Below, one piece after another: positions 1 through 14,900 of a stretch of 64,000 nucleotides of DNA (the stretch's first letter is position 1; every line of letters begins with the position of its first letter). Below the pieces are notes generated by a model, which was not told the DNA's origin, did not search any database, and saw only the letters and a program-made list of their open reading frames with translations. Location: NCBI GenBank assembly GCA_905182995.1, contig CAJJDP010000091.1:235553-299552 (forward strand). The letters run 5' to 3'. Origin of the DNA: Paramecium octaurelia. Its lineage: Eukaryota > Ciliophora > Oligohymenophorea > Peniculida > Parameciidae. The position numbers and the translations under genes were made by a program.

Positions 1-3000
1 AATTATTGTAATATAAAATACCATAAAGTTATCAATATAATATAAATAATTTATTTATCCAAGTTCTCACACTTTTAACATTAATATAATTTCTTAAGAC
101 TATATTAGCCATTTCCTCTGCTATTGTATTAATCACAAGCTTCACAACTAGCTCCTAATTAGCCAATTTCACAAGTCTCATCTCCTTATTTCCACCCACC
201 TAAACAGTTCTCTATTCTATTTTAACAATATTCAATAATTTCACTATTTATATAGGGTCTCCAATATCCAGCTTTTAATTAAAGTTAAGCAGGTGTTATT
301 GATGCTGTTGTATCTTCATCCTTAAATTAACAAGTTGTTGCATTTATAGTTACTGAATATTACTTTTTGTTAATGTCACATAAATAGCAAGCATTATCAG
401 TTAGATTCTTATATTCTCCTAATTGACATGGATATGTTTGAATCTATAAAATTAATTTATATTTAGAATTATAATCCCTTATCTAATAAGGATAGGAGTC
501 TTCATAAATGGGGATTTAAACACTATTACAACTAATTTATAAGATTAGTTTAGATTAATCATTCTCAGTCCCGTAATAAATAATTAAATCATCAAAATTA
601 TAATCTTGTGTCTCTTAATCAAACGTTTTTCTATTGTAATTTGTATAATTATTTGTAAAAACGATTTCTTAGGAACCATACTGATATCCACTTTCAATTA
701 AACATTCACTATTATTAAGATGAAATTGTTATTCATTGTAAGCATTTAAAGCTAAGACTCTCAATTTTAAATGCCAATGTTAGTATTCTTATTGATTTAT
801 ATCAAAATATTGATACGTCTAAATTTATTAACCACTCGGCAATTTTAAGATCAATAATTATGAGGAATTTAATTAATTAGTTAAGTAAGCGTTAATCTAC
901 CCATTATTTTAAGTGTTTAACGTTGAAAATTACATATTTTTATATATTATTGTAAGTTAAGTTGAGTGAGATGAACTAATATTACCATATCCATATGCAG
1001 TATTATTATTGAAATAGTTGAATGTTTTATTTAATTCAGGTAAACTTTGGTTTCCGAGATATATGGCACCTCCTTCTTATGCTGTATTTGATACTATAAG
1101 GTTATTCTGAAGCATTAGATTAGTAGTGTCTCCATCATATTAAATGGTTCCTCCTTATTCAACTGCTAGATTTTCACTTAAAATACTATTTATTATCTTT
1201 AGACCAACTTATTTGCTAACTATACAGACTCCTTTAGTTGCTTAATTTCTATAACAGAATATAGTGTCTAATGTTAACTGAGACAGTTTCTTTTGATCTT
1301 AACTTTGAAATTCTTACACAACGCATAAACATCCATTTTCACCACATTAATTATCAGTTAACCATATATTTGACAAAATAACATTTTCTGATTACAACTC
1401 AATTAATTTAATAAGAATAAGTCCTGATTAACAAATTTGGCACTTATTATTTGAAAATTAGCTTGATTTTATTGATATTGAATCTCTATTTTTTACATTT
1501 GTTATTTACACTAAACTTTCAATCTAATTTTCGGGTTCATCTATAAAATTTGATAAATTTATTAATTCATAAGTTGAGTTTGTTAATTATAATGTTTGTT
1601 AATTTTGACAGTCTTTTGACAATTTTTCCTAATTACTAATTACTTAATTAATCTAGATTGTTTATAATCTTGGGTCATCTTTGTACCATTAAAAGTTTTT
1701 CATTTTGAGACCAATAATTTCTATTTTACATTGTTAGTCTATAAATATAATATTTTTATAATACCTGCTGAAAAGCTAATTTAAATTATAGAATTCTGGT
1801 ANNNNNNNNNNNNNNNNNNNNNNNNNNNNNNNNNNNNNNNNNNNNNNNNNNNNNNNNNNNNNNNNNNNNNNNNNNNNNNNNNNNNNNNNNNNNAATTATT
1901 TGTAAAAACAATTTCTTAGGAACCATACTGATATCCACTTTCAATTAAACATTCACTATTATTAAGATGAAATTGTTATTCATTGTAAGCATTTAAAGCT
2001 AAGACTCTCAATTTTAAATGCCAATGTTAGTATTCTTATTGATTTATATCAAAATATTGATACGTCTAAATTTATTAACCACTCGGCAATTTTAAGATCA
2101 ATAATTATGAGGAATTTAATTAATTAGTTAAGTAAGCGTTAATCTACCCATTATTTTAAGTGTTTAACGTTGAAAATTACATATTTTTATATATTATTGT
2201 AAGTTAAGTTGAGTGAGATGAACTAATATTACCATATCCATATGCAGTATTATTATTGAAATAGTTGAATGTTTTATTTAATTCAGGTAAACTTTGGTTT
2301 CCGAGATATATGGCACCTCCTTCTTATGCTGTATTTGATACTATAAGGTTATTCTGAAGCATTAGATTAGTAGTGTCTCCATCATAATAAATGCTGCCTC
2401 CTTATTCAACTGCTAGATTTTCACTTAAAATACTATTTGCTATTTTAAGACCAACCTATTGACTAACTATGCATCCTCCTTTAGTTGCTTAATTTCTATA
2501 ACAGAATATAGTGTCTAATGTTAACTGAGACATTTTCTTTTGATCTTAACTTTGAAATTCTTACGCGACACATAAACATCCATTTTCACCACATTAATTA
2601 TCCATTAACCATATATTTGACAAAATAACATTTTCTGATTACAACTCACTTAAGTTAATAAAAATAAGTCCTGATTAACAAAACTAGCATTAATTATTTG
2701 AAAATTAGCTTTATTTAATTGATATTGAATCTTTATTTTTTACATTTGTTATTTACACTAAACTTTTAATCTAATTTTAGGGTTCAGCTATAAAATCTGA
2801 TAAATTTAATAATTCATAAGTTGAGTTGGTTAATTTTATTATTTGTTAATTTTGACAGTCTTGTGACAATTTTTACTAAATTACTTACTTAATTTAGATT
2901 GTTTATAGTTTTGGATCATCTTTGTACCATTTAAAGTTTTTGATTTTGAGATTAGTAATTTCTAATTTACATTGTTAATCTATTAAATTTAATATTATTA

Positions 3001-6000
3001 TAATACCTGCTGAAAAGCTAATTTAAATAATAGAATTCTGGTAATAATAAGAATAGTCTATCTCGATTGATCTCAAACTAATTTTGCTTTAATAATTCAA
3101 TTATAAGAATATATTTAAATATAATTGAACAAATATATCTGTTAAAATAAGATATCCTTACAATATTGAGAACATGGTAGTTTCATATTTTCGAAATGAG
3201 CTAAAAAAAGACCTAAATTTTGAATAGCCCTCTACAGATGATTAAATTCTGCAATTCTACATATAGAGTAATTGATTATAGCTTAAGAAATTAAGTTTGG
3301 CAATATTACCATCATTTGAAAATACATCCTAAAATGTCACATTAGTGAAATTGAAGTTAATTTATTAGGCAATTGGTTTCAGATATATAACTCCACCTTC
3401 AGCAGTTCCAATAATTGTATCATAGATAGAATCTAATATATCAATTTCGATGTTAATGCTTCTATCAATAACATACAGGCAACCACCAAATGACTATTCT
3501 TCAGATATTTTTGTGTAAATATTTTTAAATTTAGAATTTCTGATTAGCAATTGTCCTTCATTTTCTAATGTAATTTTAAAGCACCCTGCAGAAGTTGAAT
3601 AACTATCTTCAATAATTATATTTCTAAATGAGACTGAGGAGGATATTAATTAACCATTTCCACTTGTGGATAGTACTTAAAATTAATTTTTAAGTTATTC
3701 CAACGTTAAATAAAACGGTTGGTATTTCCAATTTATGTGCTTCAAAAAGCCATCCGTAATCTAATTATTTGAAATAAAAGATGAATCAATTATATCAATT
3801 TATTCACTATTTATATATAACAAACTATTTTCACTTTAAGAAACATAATTTTGGGTAAATTAACATTTAATCAGTGATATTTTGGAGTTTTATGCAATTA
3901 TATAGAAGATTAATGCTGATTCAGACTCAGATTCTTTGGTGTATGAATAGTAAATATTATTATTAAATCTGGAATTTAGAATTTGGATATCTTATTATTA
4001 TTCTGATTATAAAAAAATCCCAGATATCTAATTGATAGTCTAACTCTTTTAGACGATGCAATTATCCACATTCATGAAATCAATAACAACAGATTCAGGT
4101 CTTCTAATAATTTAGGTTGCTACGGAGATTATGTAAATCATAGGGAAATCCTAAATAATAAGATTAGATATATAAAAGTTCTTTATTCTAATATTTTATA
4201 CCTTCTAAACTATTAAACTCGATGTGTATTTAGAATTTTTATTAAGTTACGAACATTATTCATCAGTGATGATACTTTAAAAAAAGTACTTTTAGTTTAA
4301 TGTAATAGTACTATTTGAAAGTAATAAGTTAATAGCTGAGGATAATATAAATTCAGTGACACCAGTTGATCTGATGATTGTAACATTGGATATTTCAATA
4401 AAGTTGGATTAAATGAGAATAATTGAGGAGATTGACTATAAATTGGAAACCAATTAAATATTATCAAAAATAGATATTGTATCTAAAATAATATTAGACA
4501 TCTTAACTGTGCTAGTCAAGTAATTTGATACTAAATTTATAAGGATTGTTTTATCATCATGATGTACTTAATTAACTTCAAATTTCTCGAAAATGATAGA
4601 TTTAAATTAGTAGTCTTAAACAAAATTAATAATTGAGCTATTTTTTAAACTACAAAACTAAATTTAATAGTCCGTATTAATTTAATCATTAGTTGTTTAA
4701 AACAGAATAAAATTTTAGAATGTTGAATTTGTTAAAGAGATTTGGCTTATATTTAAACTTTTAAAGCAAAATGTTTAGAATAAAGGTTGAATATCTGAAA
4801 AAAAGGAGAGCTGGATTTATATTTATGATATAGATCCATACATATCTAGACATTAGTTATTTAAAATTTTCATAAATTGGCTCGAATAAAGATTGGAATT
4901 TGTAATTAAAATGTCATTAAAGTTGCAATTCGTTGTTTTTTAAAAGTAATTATCAAGTAATAGAATATTGGAATCACGTATCTTTGAATTTTAGATAGTA
5001 AATTGATCAAAATTAATGTTAATATATTGTTAGTAAACTGTATATTCTAAAGATAATAAACTAGCGACAGATTGTAGATTTAGATTCTGTAAAGATAAGT
5101 TTTGAATCCATAATTCCTAGAGATTCGTGAATACTATATTAAATATTATTGGATTTAAATCTTCTTATTATTATTGTATAGCTACTTCGTAGAATAGTAC
5201 TTTTAAAGCACTTAAAGATTATAAATGAATTTTCATTGTTGATTATGGCTAAATTATTAGATTTTTTATTGAAATAGATTCGAAATCCAGTATTTCTAGA
5301 TTTGAGTTTAGGAATAATGTATGTCCATTACCAACTAGAGTAATTTTAGCTGAAGTCACAAAATAAATGTTCTATATCAAAGTAGTGAATATGTAGGAGT
5401 GAAATTCTATAGAACAATCTTAGATAAAAATAAATTATAATTCAACTTCTTAAATCTGTTATATGCTTAGATATGTATACAAGTTTAGATTTTCAATTCT
5501 TCCAAAATTGCTTTATGATTTATTATTGGTTAATAGTTCATCAATTTTAACATTTTGCTGTAGAAAATGTTATTTGTCCTAAGCCAATTCTAGATGTTAA
5601 TTAAAGAGCTATGAGTTACAATAAAGGTTGAATTTCAAGGTAATCGAATTAGGATCTGTTCCAGTTTCACTTAACTTGAAGAATTATTAAAATTTTGTAT
5701 CATAATAATAGTCTTAAAAGTTTAATTCATTTTATAGCAACAAACAAGTATGTGTTGAAGATTTGACATCAGAATTTGAGAAATAAGGATTAGCACTTTA
5801 TAATTAAGAATTTGATTTAGGTTTACAAATCTGACAGTACCTTGGACAATCAATGCATTCGCCATCATATAGGGACAGACGTCTACCTTCGTACATCTTA
5901 CATTTCACGCATTTATTTAATCCATTGCTTTTTATACATAGCTCACAATTCTCTGCACATTTTTTGATACATTTATCTTAGTAAAGTTCAAAATTTACAG

Positions 6001-8879
6001 TGCATGTCTTACAAAAAACTTCTAATTAATCTTATGGTTCATTTCCAAATATATCACCATAAAAACTTCTACGTTTCATAATATAATGAACCATGGCATA
6101 CCAAACTTTCCAACCATTCTTCCATTACTTTGATCGCTATTCACATTTATAACAATTTAATTCTGATGGACATAGAATGCACTATCCAGAAAATAATTCA
6201 GCATAATATCCGGGATAGCAATACAAACAAATATTTTTGAAACAGTAAGCACAATTATACAAGAGAGATTCACAACCATTTGACGTTGAATACATTTTTT
6301 TCAATTCTTTTTTATAAACCAGACATTAGTACTATAATTGATATAATTAGAAGTATTGATACACCTCCATTTAGTACATTTGTGTACAATATTCCTTATC
6401 TTCTATATTATCAGGAATTGAATCAATTCTAACACATGAGCCTGAGAGTAATGAAGCATATCCTATTTCACACTAAGCGCAATAACTAATGAGCTAATTA
6501 GAATTATAATCTCCTTTTTCAAACATGTGATATATAGTATTTACTTTACTTCTCATGAACCAGGATTTGTGAAATTAAATTGTATATAAACAATGAACAT
6601 CTGAATTTTCAATACAATCAACTGCATTAATTGACAAATAATATTTTTTATTATCTATGCAATTAATACATCTATTATAAAAGGATCCATCTTTAGGATT
6701 TTAAACATATATACATTCTAAACAATATTGACTACAAGGGTAGCATTATCCTTAAAACACTGAGTATTTTCCTATGCATTATTTGCATTGAACACCAGAA
6801 TTATATTCACATTCTTAACATTCCTTTGGACATTCAAGACACTCATTATTCACAGGATTTAATGTCATTTAATCATAACAAGATGTGCAAATTGAAAAAT
6901 CTTTACATGTCTTACAATTTGAATTACACACATAACATTCTCCATTTTTATAATAGAATTGCGATTGACATTAAATATATACTTGTAATAAAGTATGAAA
7001 ATGACAATTTGAATCAGTATCTTAGTTGCAAAAAGACATGCATCCAATACACAAAGTAAGGGATGATGTTGAAGCATCAAGAACATATAATTCAACATCT
7101 TTATCTTCTCTTTATATCAATTCATATTGACCATAACTATTAAAAACATAATCGGATTCACATTTCAATTATTTAGCAAAGAATTCCGGTTCATTCAAAC
7201 ATTCTATGCAACTTATCTTTTCCAATTAAATTTCATTAAATTAAGGACAACGTATATAAATAATTTCATTATTGACTTCTTTAATTGGAAAATAACCAAA
7301 TTAAAATAGAGTTTAATTCTTTGCATTATAATCTTAAACTGAAGTAGGGTAGAAATCCGAGAATTCTAATTTAAGATATTGATATTACATATACAATTTC
7401 CAGCATTACTTTCAATATAACCTAGGATACATTTACAATAACTATTTTCTAGATATCTATTAGATATTTAATCACAACTTATGCACTAATAAAGATATGG
7501 ACCATTACAATCTAAACAACTAAAGTGACATTCTTTATTAATCAAAAATAAACTTACTTTTCATGAGATCAAATGACTCAGTTAAGCAAACAGTTATCCT
7601 ACTACCTTCTTTTGTTATCTATAAACCATTAACAGCAGAATTAATTAGAGCTCCGCTTCTAATTCTTAAGTTAATTCCATCGTAATGATATGTTTTATTA
7701 TGATATTGAGCTTCATAGACATCCCCATCATTGAACCACATTTTCAAATTTGAAACTAGCACTTATGCATTATCAAAGCCATACAGAATAGAAACGTAAT
7801 GCCATTGTCTTAAATCTTATTTTAAAGTATGGAAGGCCAAGCTCTATTACCCAAAAAATTGACCCTACGTTATGATAAGGTCTGGATCTATCTAATTAAG
7901 AGTTTAGAAATACACTCCATTTGTCGAATCTGATTACATTGCTTAAAGAAGACAATACTATAAATCAACAAACTTTTAAAATATATTAAATTCAGGATAG
8001 ATTAATTCAACTCCAAAAACACTACCTGAAAAGTTCATATTCTATGATAACATATAATAGTACAAAATTATAATCTATCTTAACCCAAGATTCTAGTTAA
8101 ATTAATCCATAGTGGTATGTATAAGAAAATATTAATGACGTATCATAAGTTGAAATTTAACAATATGGTTATGGGATAAATTGCTATTCAACAAATATTT
8201 TAAACTCTTGAACTGTGTTAAAAATAGCATTTGTTTTATCAAAATTATTCAATAATTTTGAAATTCTGCCAGGGAAATAAGCAAATTGTTTTACCTCAGC
8301 ATTTTAATTTAATTATAATTTGAATTCCCCTCCTTGAGTAATTATTGTCTCCTTCATTTCTAAATTAGTACTAGATTAATAGTTTATGAGTTAACAATTA
8401 TCATTCCAAATATCATATATAATTATTTATCTTGAATAAGGAAATTAATATGAAACATATATATGAATCCATTTACCTTAAAAATCGAATGAGTCAAATA
8501 TGAATTTTGCTAGTTAGATCATTTAGCCATTTGATTCATATTATAAATATAAATATTTTTCCTAATTAGTATTATTATTTGTCCAATCTTAATAAAAAAA
8601 TACTCTATATTTAGAAGTATCAGGATTTATCTCCCTTAATATTAGAAACCCTTCAAAATTAGAGAATAAGTTGAAATTCTTCTGAACTAAAAGCATCGTG
8701 GGTATATATTAGAACCAGAAGCCATATCCATAGGCTGAATAATCTAAGAGTGATATCTTGGTTGTCTCGGTAGTGTTATCTAGAAGGCATCCTTCCAATG
8801 TATTTGCATCGCACTGGATGGTAGGTCTGATTAATCCTAACAATATGATGCTGGCAGTCCAAATATAAAAATCAATCAT
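1..8879 (-). CDS. Giant Cys-rich / beta-helix surface protein, C-terminus off the window
   Basis: Start chosen at an ATG opening a hydrophobic signal peptide (MIDFYIWTASIILLGLIRP). The N-terminal ~450 residues contain two stretches resembling LamG/concanavalin-like folds (for example FDFQGKWIHIYVSY). Furin-like Cys-rich repeats follow, with CxxC pairs such as ECLECPKECQEC, at about 7500-5800. A long Asn/Ile-rich repeat region typical of right-handed beta-helix proteins covers about 5800-700. Near the left edge lies a conserved module (CQLGEY, CYLCD, GYWRP, NCLGGW, CEACDQYNSRG), with a membrane segment starting at position ~50. Three introns are resolved: 8042-8063 (22 nt), 7533-7557 (25 nt, ends AAG) and 7366-7388 (23 nt). 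The frame bookkeeping agrees across them; more introns may exist below 5800. The neighbour at 8941 is a paralog with the same layout. The gene is broken by an assembly gap and an internal duplication. A role in adhesion or at the cell surface is inference. Confidence 0.85.
647..1801. repeat. ~1.15 kb direct duplication, copy 1
   Basis: This 1155-bp block matches 1894-3043. Over roughly the first 490 bp (647-1140 against 1894-2388) I see a single difference. From about 1141 to 1801 the copies differ at some tens of positions, including small indels. The left flank (1-646) continues the gene in frame to its conserved C-terminal module. Confidence 0.9.
1802..1893. other. Assembly gap (92 N)
   Basis: A run of 92 undetermined bases inside the beta-helix region of the giant minus-strand gene. 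It lies exactly between the two copies of a ~1.15 kb near-duplicate, so the gap and the duplication are probably linked. Confidence 0.99.
1894..3043. repeat. ~1.15 kb direct duplication, copy 2
   Basis: Second copy of the block at 647-1801, 1150 bp long. It starts directly after the N gap, and the coding frame continues to its right toward the N-terminus of the gene. The divergence in its right half shows it is not simply the same read placed twice. Confidence 0.9.
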
Positions 8880-8940
8880 TTAATTAAAAAAAAAAATTAT
8901 TGAAAAATATCCTAATAATTTTGATATTTCATTTTTTAAC

Positions 8941-11900
8941 TCATATTTTTTAAGTTTAATTCCATTCTTGAGAGCTTTATTGTTCCTTTTTAATTGATAA
9001 TTATGTTTTGCTTTATTGTTTTAAAAAAGCTTTTAATAATTCAAATCTCTTATTTCTTAATTTTATGGAACTGTTTGAATGAGCTTAGAAAACGTTATAC
9101 TTAATAAATATCTTATTAAATTTTCCTAATCTTTCAAATCCCTTACATAGCATCCTTCTTAAATAGAAGGAATTCAATTTCCATAAATGTCGAATCATAA
9201 ACGCTCCACTCAAAATAAAGATAAAATTAATGAAAATCAAAATTATATTTTTAAATATGGATCCTTAATTTTCCTATATTGAAAACAATGTGCACAAGAT
9301 TAAGATTATGATACTGATTATATTTAATTAACTTTCAAATTTATTCATTTACTTCTGATAATAGATATCATTGTCTTAACAGACTTTAGTATAAATGATT
9401 AGTAGAAAATAAGATAATGCTCCTTTTATAGTAGTATTTGCATCTATCATGATGATTAGGCATATTAATCCATTAACCAATAACAATTTATAAAATTCCC
9501 AATGGGGATGATTTTTTGAGTAGGATGCAAACCAGAATCCAAAGTTTTTAAAAGCAACTGGTTTTTATAAAAATAAGACTGACTTTGACTTTTGTAGTAA
9601 TAAATAAGGTAAAACAACCCCTAAGCAAATCACAGTAGGTAAAAATAAGAAAAATACTAGTCTAAGATGATTGGGATTTGAGTAATCATAAGAAATGTTT
9701 TTGTAAATCCAATATACATCTTAAATATCTCTAAAAGCTATAAGTTGAATCATAGATCGTATCAAACTTCCTATAATGAAGACATATATTAGATATATGA
9801 AATTAAATAATTCCATCTTGGTGTTTTTTTATTTTGAGATATAAATCTTAGCCAAACTAAAACAGAAAAAAATCGTCATCAATATCAGCAAACATATTAA
9901 ATTTTCTAAGAATTATAAGTAAATTACACTAACTTCAAAGTTTATTAATTAACATTCTTTATATATTCCTAACAATGTAAAGGGATCTCCTAGAAAATGA
10001 ATTAACTATTAGACTTATTCAGAAAATACAGGAGATAATTCTTATGTAAAACTGATAATTTAAAAATAGAACAATATAATCTTAATGCTCTAACCCATAA
10101 GGATTTCTTCTTTCTTAAAAATGCTCTATCTAAAAGATTCCTTAAACTGATTTATATTTAAACGAATAGATTAAAGTCTTTTTTTAGACAAATAATAAAT
10201 TATTCGGAGTAGACATGCAAATCTTAAATTAATAATATTTTTACATCAAAATTGAGATTAAGTAATTAAATTGCTATTTTAGGTCATCATTTTAGCATAT
10301 TTAACAATCAAAAAAACCTTCTCTTTAGTAATTTCCTCCTCCTCTCTCGTCATAATAATCACACTATTCACAGAGTGCCCCTAGATAGCCCTGTTAGCAT
10401 AATTCATTTCCAAATCCCCATCCTCCAATACAATTTTGCTGATTATTTAAGCACAAGTCTATAGTAGAAGTAGTCACTTTCCTTCTCCAATAACCCTAAT
10501 ATAAAAAGAAATTAGAATACCTTTTTTAAAAATATTTAAGCTTAGGTTAAATCCTAAATCTTTTAATCATCTACAATTTGGCAACTAGTAGCTCCTACAA
10601 TTACAGAATATTATTTCTAATCTACTATGCATTAATGACAATAATCCTCTTTTGATTAACTGTATTCTCCCATTTAACACTCATTTGGCTTTATCAATAG
10701 ACTCAAAACATAGTTCTAGTGATATCTAATTTTAAATATAAAAATACCCCTCTATTAAATTATTTTTATTGTTTATTATTGGAATATAAATACTATTACA
10801 TTTAATAGAAAGTTCAAAAGTTTAATTTGAATCTGAAGGAATGTAAAATATTAAATCATCTAAATTATAGGACAATGTTGATTAATTAAATAAAATTTTA
10901 TTTGTATTTAATGATAAATTCTGTTTTTAACTACTGTTCATGTTATTAATTTGTAATTCACAAAAAGTATTTGTAAGATTCCTGACAATTTCTAATTATG
11001 AGTTAACTGCGTATAATCTCATTTGCATAGTTTGATAATTATATCTATTATTTTCTATTTCAAATTTTCTGTATTTTGATAAAGGAATTCCAGTTGGTAT
11101 ATGAATAATTGAATTTTATCCATCTTTGCCTAAGATTTAAAATTTTTGAGCATATTAAGAATTTTACACTATTGTTGGTTTTATTATTTAGTCTTTAAAA
11201 ATTTATAAATAGAGTTATTAAGCCTGTTCACCAATTTAATTCATTCCTTAATTATCAATTATCTCTATTCCTTTAACATTTCTATTCAAGTTGTCTTCAC
11301 TATAGATTCCACTTCCAAATTAAGCTGAATTATTTGTGATAACTACATTCTCTAATATCAATGTTGAATTAATCCCTTTTGTAAAAATTGCACCTCCATA
11401 TACTGCCTTATTACCAGATATCAAACTCTTGATAATTGAAATGATTTAATTTTAGAGAAACAAACAACCTCCGTATTAAGCTTAATTGTTGATGCATTAC
11501 AAATCCTCAATTCTAAAAGCAGAATTTGCTATGGATACATTAGAATCTTAACTTTAAAGAATGCGGTTATCTTAAGAAATAAAAGAAATGCAACCATTTT
11601 TCCCACAATACGAATTAGATATAGCCATTTTTGAAATAATTATAGATATTTTCTTATTATTCTTAAAATTTAATAGACCATTTGAGCACTTGGTGCATTT
11701 ATTGTTCTAAAAAATAATATCAGAAAGCTTTATTTTTTGTTATTGATATGAATCCGTAAATTAAAATATTATCATAGCTGCCGTTGATGATTGTATCTAA
11801 GATAATAAAGTTTCCAAAAGTGTTATTTGATTAATATTAGAAAAACTTTCATTAAACCTCGTAATAGTTGAAGGAGCTTCTTTCAAATTTTCGTTACAAA

Positions 11901-14900
11901 TTGTACTTAAAGTACTATTTAAAAAATTTGCATTTCTTTTTAAAGGAATATTGATCTCAGTAATCTGTATTTGTGTGCAGTTGTAAAACTCTATATTATG
12001 CAAAATTATTTAATCAGATTATCCTACAGGAGAAAATAGAATTAATTGATTCGAAAAAATAATATTTTGTATAGAGATATTCTTGAGATTTGCACTTCCA
12101 TATAATTAGAACAAGGGTGTTGGTGGATATTTTGTTACAAATAAATCTCTTATTTAAAATTAGCAATCATAACAATAAATCAGTGAATATTTTTATGTTA
12201 AAGTTGTGAGTTCAGTATTTGATAATTCCTGTAATGAATTGATAAATGCATAAAATTTATCCAAATTTTAAGATAAATTACATTAATTCATCTGAAAAAT
12301 TTATAATTAATGGATAGATTTTTCCAGGTATATTAGGCCTCCTTAGATTGAAAAAATGTTCTCAAATGTAGAGCTGAGTAAAGAGATCTTGAATAATTTT
12401 GTTGAAGGTATAATATAAAATATGCTACCTCCTGTTCTGGAGGATATATCTAGAAATACAGAATTAATAACATCGATTCTTAAATATAATGATTACGATT
12501 AGATATGAAAAGCTCCTCCTGAAGATGATTCAATTAATTCAGCTTACAAATTTTCAAAGTGTGAATCTTTAATCTGTATATTTCCATCTTCAATCATTTT
12601 TATTACAAATGCAGCACCTTTGATTGATATAGAGTCTTATAATGAAATCTTGTTTAATACAATCTATCGGGTTTAAAAATTTCCATTTCCTCCACTGCTA
12701 GAACTAAGATATAAATTCTATAAATCTTCTAAAAAGATATCTTCTGCCAAACCCCATCTGAGGAATTACTTTAATGTATCATACACAAATGCTGAATTCT
12801 GATAAAACTTTGTATTTTCCAAAATAATTAAGTCAGAGTCAATATACATAAGAGATCCTTGACCATTCAAAATCATATTTTTTTAGATTAAGCAATTACT
12901 TACTGTACTTGTAGCTTAATATGCTTCCACTAATAAAATCAAGCTTTGTTTTTAAGGATTACTTTCTTTTAATAAATTTATTAAATTAGAGGAAAAAGTA
13001 ACATCTGTTATATTCAAATTTAAGTAATAATTTGAATTAATTGAGATTAAAGATACTTTTTCATGTTTATTTACTTGATGCAAAATGTTAGAGGAATAAT
13101 TACAATTGATAAACACAAATTATGAGCTAATTTATTCAAGCATTTGAATTTCAAATAAAACTGAATCATATAATATAATATCAGTGATTTTGGTATTTGA
13201 AACATAAATAATAGAGATATTTTATAAATTTATTAAATTATTGTACATAAAATAATTAAATGGTTGAAAATTACACTCTTCATTATTAAATAGACTCTTA
13301 AAATAATACTTTTAATGCAAAGTTATTACACTGTTCATTAGTTTAAAGGTATTTGTATTTTTAATAGTAAATTCAGAGTAGCCTATTCCTCTCTCAATCA
13401 TTAAAGTATCAAATATAACAATTTTAGATTCAATATTGATTAGGGATAATTCAATATTCTTAACAAGAGATTAATTTTAATTATCAATATTAATAGCATT
13501 GTTGATAAATTCTATATTATTAAGATAAACAGCTTCCGAATTTAATAAAAGAATTAAGGCATGTTTGTTGGAGTAAACATTATCTATGATCTTACCATTT
13601 TTTATTTATATTTATTCAAGAAATATCTAGTTTTGATTTATTATTAATGTGGATTATTCTAGAAATAAGAGCTTTTATAAATTAAATTCTATCAAAAACA
13701 GAATTTTAGAGCTTGATAAAAAATTTGAATTTTATAAAGTTGAATCTAAAAGTTAAAATCCATTTAATTCAACTTTTTAAGTTTATTCAAAATTTATAAA
13801 ACTCATAGTATTTAATAGAACTGAATTTTCAAAAATAAGATTATCCATCATCATAATTTCAGTAAAATAAATTTACTCAATAAGAGAAGTATTTGTAAAT
13901 TAAGAATTTAAAATATGCAAATTAGTTAATTTAGTTTCTACTTTTTAAGATGTTTTACAATTGATAATTGATGTATTGATAATATTTGCAGAGTTTATAA
14001 CTAGATCTTGTGCTATTAGTTTAGTATTGATATTTTGATTAGCAATTATAAATAATCCATTCAAAAAATGAGCATTAATATTGTGTAATTATAATTTTGA
14101 AATATTAATTTCAAAAGATTCACTAATTTATATTAAATACTCTGATGATAATATACTAGTTTAATCTTGATGGATATTAATGGATTCAAAATCTACAGTA
14201 TAACCTATGATATTATCCATAGAAATATTTCCATTTACAATTTGAAGATTCAAGTTTTCAATTCTTATATGAGTAAAATTTGAAAGTGATAAATGATTAT
14301 TCAAATAGAGATTATTACCAGATCCATTTAAAATTAAATTTAATTCAATCAAGTTAAAAGTATTTGTTTATAAATTTGATTAGATCTTTAATTCCTTATT
14401 TAAATGACATAGTTAGTTATCTACAATTTTAAGTTAATAAGTAATTATCTTCACAAAGTTTTGATTAAGATACAGAAAATAGTCATAATACTCATAGACT
14501 GATAAATCTAGATTTTCCAAAAGAATATGAAACTTTCTCTAAATTACCCTCTATTCTTCATTTAATTAGTTGAGATAGTTTTCTAAATCAAATTGATTAC
14601 AATAAATTTTAATTTGTATTACAATTTCTTTTTAGCATTTATTAATATTATCACATTTGATAAATTATTGAATATCCTAATCGTAATATAAGTCATTATA
14701 TAATGGGGCTATACATTTATGAGAAAAATATTCTAAATCTATATTTTTAAAATATGGGTTGATCATTAATTTTTCATCATCAGTTCTTGGATGGCATATA
14801 TTACAATTTAAAGGACATTAAATACATCTACCATTATAAACATGGTAATGTTAATCATTAAATTAAATGCAAGAAATACATATCTATTAATAATCAATGA

